A stretch of 47,069 nt of DNA, from NCBI GenBank assembly GCA_020536535.1, contig JAHLWZ010000110.1, positions 1 to 47,069 on the forward strand, read 5' to 3'. Source of the DNA: Pelomyxa schiedti. Its lineage: Eukaryota > Evosea > Pelobiontida > Pelomyxidae. The notes under the pieces were generated by a model. That model was not told where the DNA came from, did no database searches, and saw nothing but the letters and a program-made list of their open reading frames with translations. A program made the translations under genes and the position numbers. This document shows positions 43,501-47,069 of this stretch, piece by piece. Positions within the stretch are counted from its first letter, which is position 1. Each line of letters starts with the position of its first letter.

Positions 43501-45721
43501 AAGCTCCCGTTGGATAGTGTTGAAGCTCATAGAGTAATCTAGGTGATTCAAAATTTAGTGTTACTTGTATTAAAAAAAAGGGAACAACTGTGCAGCAAGT
43601 TCCAGAGTTTGTTGGTCAGAATTAGTTGTAATGATCCGTTTTAATAATTTGGCTTGCATCACAGTGTCTTCAATAAGATTTGTAAGGTTTTGCTGAGAAA
43701 AGTCTTAGAAGAAGAAATTAGTTGGAAACTACAAGACTCAGGTCAGACTGAGATTGCAAGCACTCCTTCAAGGCCAGGACCACAGAGGAAGTTGCCTGAG
43801 TAAGCGAATCGGTGTAAAATTTTAGCTCTTGGGCACATTCGGAACTCCCGTCAGTCAGCAGGCTCTTTGCAAGGGCCAGAAGTCTGAGGAAGGTTAAGAG
43901 GAAAAAAAATCTGGAGTAATGAGTACTTGTTCAAATTCTTCATTCCTAGCCGAACTGATAGGATGGCCTACATCGGTACAAGTGTGAGTCGAAACCAAGA
44001 ACGGACTTGGGATACCTGTTGGTTGTTTCCCGCTTCAATGCTCTGCAAAACTGTGTGCAGTTCTTGGTCGCAATTCAAAAGAGTTCCACTCGTTTGCTGT
44101 TCCCTTGTACCGGAAACGTCAACAAGTTCGCCCACAGATTCATCCTTGTAGATGAAAGAACATTAAGTTAGAAGCTGGGTCTGTAAATAAACAGTTTATA
44201 TACCAAAGTTGCAATGAGTTTGGAAAAATTGTCTGCGTTATATGCAATAAGGCAGTCCACAACTACAGAGAAACCATTTTTTATGACAAGGAACTACCTG
44301 GAATACTTTTACCTTGTTGTATTTCCTCATTCAGAGCATGTTCTTTTTGTCTTGCACCCTCACTTGCAGTTAATAGCATCTTACCTTGAAGGGTATCGTT
44401 ATATGTTGCAGATAGTTTGGTTGAAATTTCGATTTGCTAAAAATTGTAAGCAAAAGTTCATTATTGATGTTTGTAGTGACATTTTCCAATTGATCGTGAA
44501 TTGCTTGCCCACAAGCAATGGCGGCAATGAAGTTGTGTTCGGTCATGGCTTGCTGTAAAGATTCCGTGTGTGCCCGTAGTCCACTGTGCAGGGTCTTCAA
44601 GGAAAAAATTATCTAACAAAAAAAAAGTGGCCATATCCGTACCCTCAAGTCGGATATAAAATCGGCATTTTCCACTTCAGAATCCGTTTCAAGATCCAAC
44701 TGAATCCCAAGGAACATGTTCTTATGTGACAGTCGGGTGGTCTGATTTACAATAAAAAAGGGGGAAAGGGTAGCCTTGGTGGTTACCAATATTATTTCTT
44801 GTGCTTTGCTGGAGAGTTTTCGCGCAATCTCATTTCGAACGTTTTCCAATTCAGTATCATGTGGGGTTTTAATCACACCTATGACACCCCTTAGTAGTTG
44901 CTCAATCTCAGTTTTAAGGGCATTCTGAGCTTCATCAAGCCTGGAGAAGTTTAACCAAAATAGTATTGTAAAGGACACAGACTTGGACTTGACAGAAGTA
45001 TCAACAATAGACCCACTGCGGTCGCTCAAATGGCGTGTCAGCTTCAGAACAGCAGGGCCATAAGAAGTCATCATGTTTTTTAGATCTTCGACATTGCTAG
45101 CAATGCGAGCTTGTTGTATAAGGCGGTTCACTTCATTAGCTTGGTCTACAATCTGGTGAAGGTATCAAGAACGTTTTTGAAAATGATCAACTGACAGCTT
45201 TAACTAATGGCACATCATCCAGAGCAAATGACTTAATATTACTTTGGAGTAAAAGTTGAGAGGCTCTTTGCAGTGTGAGCTTCCCTTCTTTTCCTGTTGG
45301 ATTTGTTTGTATTTGGGCAGCAGCAATTTTCAGCCAATTAATGGAACGCCTGTCAAAAGAATTGTAGGGGTGGGTATTTTCCTCAACAATGGTAAAACTA
45401 CCTTAGTTGTGTGACACATAACAGAAACCTCTCGTTCACGGGATCAGTGAGGTCTCTTGTCTGGAGTTTCTTGGCAGCAATATCACAGAATGTTTGGCTG
45501 GCAGCAGCAATTCTGGAAATTCGATCTGCTGTCAATCCCTCCACCCTCACAGAGTCTCTCTGCAAACGAAAAAAAATAAAAAGAAGTTCAATGAATGCTC
45601 CACTTTTGGTTTGGGTTTGATAGACCCGTCCGGGCATCAGTCAAAAATGCACCTTGCTACGGAGAGAAAACTCCACGAGTTCGCTGACACGGTTGGAAAT
45701 GTCCTCAAGCAGTTGTTCCAT
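31579..45721 (-). CDS. Giant alpha-helical-bundle protein, vinculin/talin-rod-like, dozens of small exons
   Basis: The gene starts at 45721 (MEQLLEDISNRVSELVEF, splicing to RDSVRVEGLTADRISRIAAA) and ends at a TAA at 31579-31581 (last residues ALLIKKPSKH). Between them lie dozens of exons, mostly 60-300 nt and separated by introns of about 50 nt. All are Ala/Leu/Ser/Lys-rich amphipathic helices with no Pro-rich linker (for example LASLVASPSDSDLLAAATLA; RATLAGTSEVIALCAEKIDE). Protein length is over 3000 residues by estimate. The start resembles the vinculin/alpha-catenin first bundle. The end (KIGELVKTFIEQAKQRAA, QILSWCSAAQNFSVQLKILC, KAASVNDDPTAKSNLIKCAK) resembles the I/LWEQ actin-binding bundle of talin and HIP1R but lacks its long final helix. 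A charged EERRRLEEEEERKKK segment lies just before it, near 32250. No FERM or other head is seen. Exact exon chaining was not attempted. Confidence 0.75.
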
Positions 45722-45982
45722 TGTGCCGTCGTCTGTTTGTTTGTTTGGCTCTCTATGACACCCCTTTTTTGCGTTCTGCCCTCTCGTTGCCTTCCGCCTC
45801 GAAAAGGTGGGTTTTTTTTTATTTTTTTCGTTTGGTTGCCTTTCTAGATCGCGGGTGCAGGGAAGGGGGGTTTTAATTTATTTGCCGTTCGTGTGAACTA
45901 AAATTGGCTTTTACACTCCTTTGGGTTTTACAGATTTCGTTGGATTCCACGTTGCTGGTGAGTGGGCGTCCGGGCTTAGTTT
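45722..45982. other. Spacer between TMEM144-like stop and giant rod-protein start
   Basis: These 261 bp lie between two genes on the same strand. They are rich in T runs and CCCC/GGGG patches and must hold the promoter of the giant gene. No conserved element is recognised. Confidence 0.4.
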
Positions 45983-47069
45983 TCATCCAAAGTAGCCAAG
46001 AAGAAGAGCTCCAGCGGCTAGAATCAGAGTTGCAACTGTGAATATGAGAAGATTCCTGATTCCTGTAACCTCTCGGTACCAGAGTATACCCCAAAGGGCT
46101 GATACCACAATGCACAGCTGTGTGAGTGTGAATCCTTGTGACATCTAGGATTTATGGTGAGATTGGGGCAATGGATTGGGTTGGGAAAGGGCTTACTCCG
46201 AGTGGTGATAAGGATGCTAGCATTGCTAGAATGTTACCGGCATTCCAAATAACTCCGGCAAGGGATGCCGGTATAACAGCAACTTTGATATGAAGTGGTG
46301 GAACTTCTACTTTTCTTTTCCAAACACAAACGCCAGTGAAGTAAACTAGAGCGAACAGGAGTGACAGAACAAAGAAGCCGATACCATAGCTTACAGCATA
46401 GGATATCCCTTGCACTGGGCTGTACTCCTGAGCCATTGCTAGAGGTGCCATCGTGGATCCACTGATCACACCAACAGAAAATGCTGCCAGAACGCCATAG
46501 AGCTTCAATCTGGCACTTCTAACCGGAGTGGATTTCGAGGGAGCATTAGGGGAGATGTGTTGTTGGACGGAATTTGCAGCAGGTATTTCTTTAGGGCTTT
46601 CACTTACAGGCGGTGACTCGGCACTCTTTTCCTCCGAGGGAGCTTCCTCAACAGGGTCCTGTTTAGGTAAGGTTTCCGAGTCTGAGGGCTTTGATTCGGA
46701 GTCAGTAGAATGTTTTTCAGCCTCTAATATAGGGGCTGATTCATCCGGCACGGACGCGGGCTTTGGTGGGTTTGGCCTCAGTAGAGCGAGCAAACACACA
46801 CCTGCCTAAAAATAAGCCAAACGTCAACACTTTTCAAATAGTTGTAACTCAACAAAATAATCGAAGCAACGCAGAACAGAAAAGCCATCGATGCAAAAAG
46901 TTAAAATTTAACTTACAACATCACACACTATACAACCAATTTATACTACATTCTTTTCCCTTGGTTTGGTTTTTTTTCCCATCTTCTGGATTCCCTCTAC
47001 CCAGCCTTGAACACCAGAACTGTACACATCCATCGCCAGGTTTAAGGCACTGTGCTCAGTTGTCGTCCC
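45983..47069 (-). CDS. TMEM144: TMEM144-like multi-pass membrane protein (partial, 5' part unresolved)
   Basis: The readable part begins near 46801 with VCLLALLRPNPPKP, then an acidic/Ser linker of about 70 residues. It continues with membrane segments KLYGVLAAFSVGVISGSTMA, SYAVSYGIGFFVLSLLFALV, VAVIPASLAGVIWNAGNILA and, across an intron (about 46196-46145), GFTLTQLCIVVSALWGILWY, REVTG and LLIFTVATLILAAGALLLGY. It stops at 45983-45985. TMEM144 proteins are EamA/DMT-fold relatives with the same order: a loop after the first half, SGVLYGS, FAHFSGIF, LPGFLSGVLWAI, then the GFxxxxxG-F-KEIKG end. The REVTG motif matches KEIKG. The first transmembrane helices should lie upstream, but I could not resolve them in 46802-47069; 46976-47069 contains MDVYSSGVQGWVEGIQKMG, perhaps an exon or another gene. 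Confidence 0.8.

Noticed and set aside
1-47069. tRNA, rRNA, CRISPR or bacterial operon features
   Set aside because: No cloverleaf, rRNA core or regularly spaced repeat-spacer array was seen, and the gene structure is eukaryotic.

Overview
The window is nuclear DNA from a unicellular eukaryote. Genes are interrupted by many short GT-AG introns (mostly about 45-110 nt), and genes lie head-to-head, tail-to-tail or in tandem with as little as 22-180 bp between them. The gene set (COG5, a TMEM144-type transporter-like protein, a Rab GTPase, a TM2-domain protein, an FKBP-TPR immunophilin, a SURP/CID splicing-type protein, a giant vinculin/talin-like protein) is eukaryotic and would suit an amoebozoan or related protist. 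That placement is inference only. The standard code appears to be used (TAA, TAG and TGA all end genes). One assembly gap of 100 N lies at 22472-22571.

Layout. 1-780 is the 3' end of an LTR retrotransposon (pol tail, polypurine tract, 3' LTR), followed by an AT-rich, gene-poor stretch with a 42-bp direct repeat. 2119-3444 (-) is a Rab-family GTPase, divergent from 3622-10896 (+), a five-exon gene for a 2346-residue type I membrane glycoprotein. 11073-12828 (-) is a two-FKBP-domain immunophilin with TPRs, divergent from an actin-related gene (13224-14389, +). A TM2-domain gene (14444-15310, -) follows. 15483-19371 (-) holds three tandem copies of an unrecognised Cys-containing, Ser-rich family; the first copy carries a frameshift. 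COG5 (19455-22992, +) is divergent from them. 23126-25642 (+) encodes an unrecognised protein ending in a long Ser-x dipeptide repeat. A solo LTR of the same family as the 1-780 element sits at 25663-25857 with a 4-bp target duplication. It supplies the apparent stop codon of a longin-like gene on the other strand (25769-27736, -). 27910-31494 (+) is an RRM-RRM-SURP-CID-RS/His protein like U2SURP. 31579-45721 (-) is a 14-kb gene of dozens of small exons for a helical-bundle protein of vinculin/talin type without a FERM head. A TMEM144-like gene (45983 onwards, -) runs toward the window end.

The genes do not form an operon. Several belong to membrane traffic (COG5, Rab, longin-like) or to actin and adhesion (giant rod protein, ARP, large surface glycoprotein), but their adjacency need not be functional. 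The most unusual items are the three-copy family, the headless giant vinculin/talin-like protein, the large surface glycoprotein, and the solo LTR acting as the 3' end of a host reading frame.
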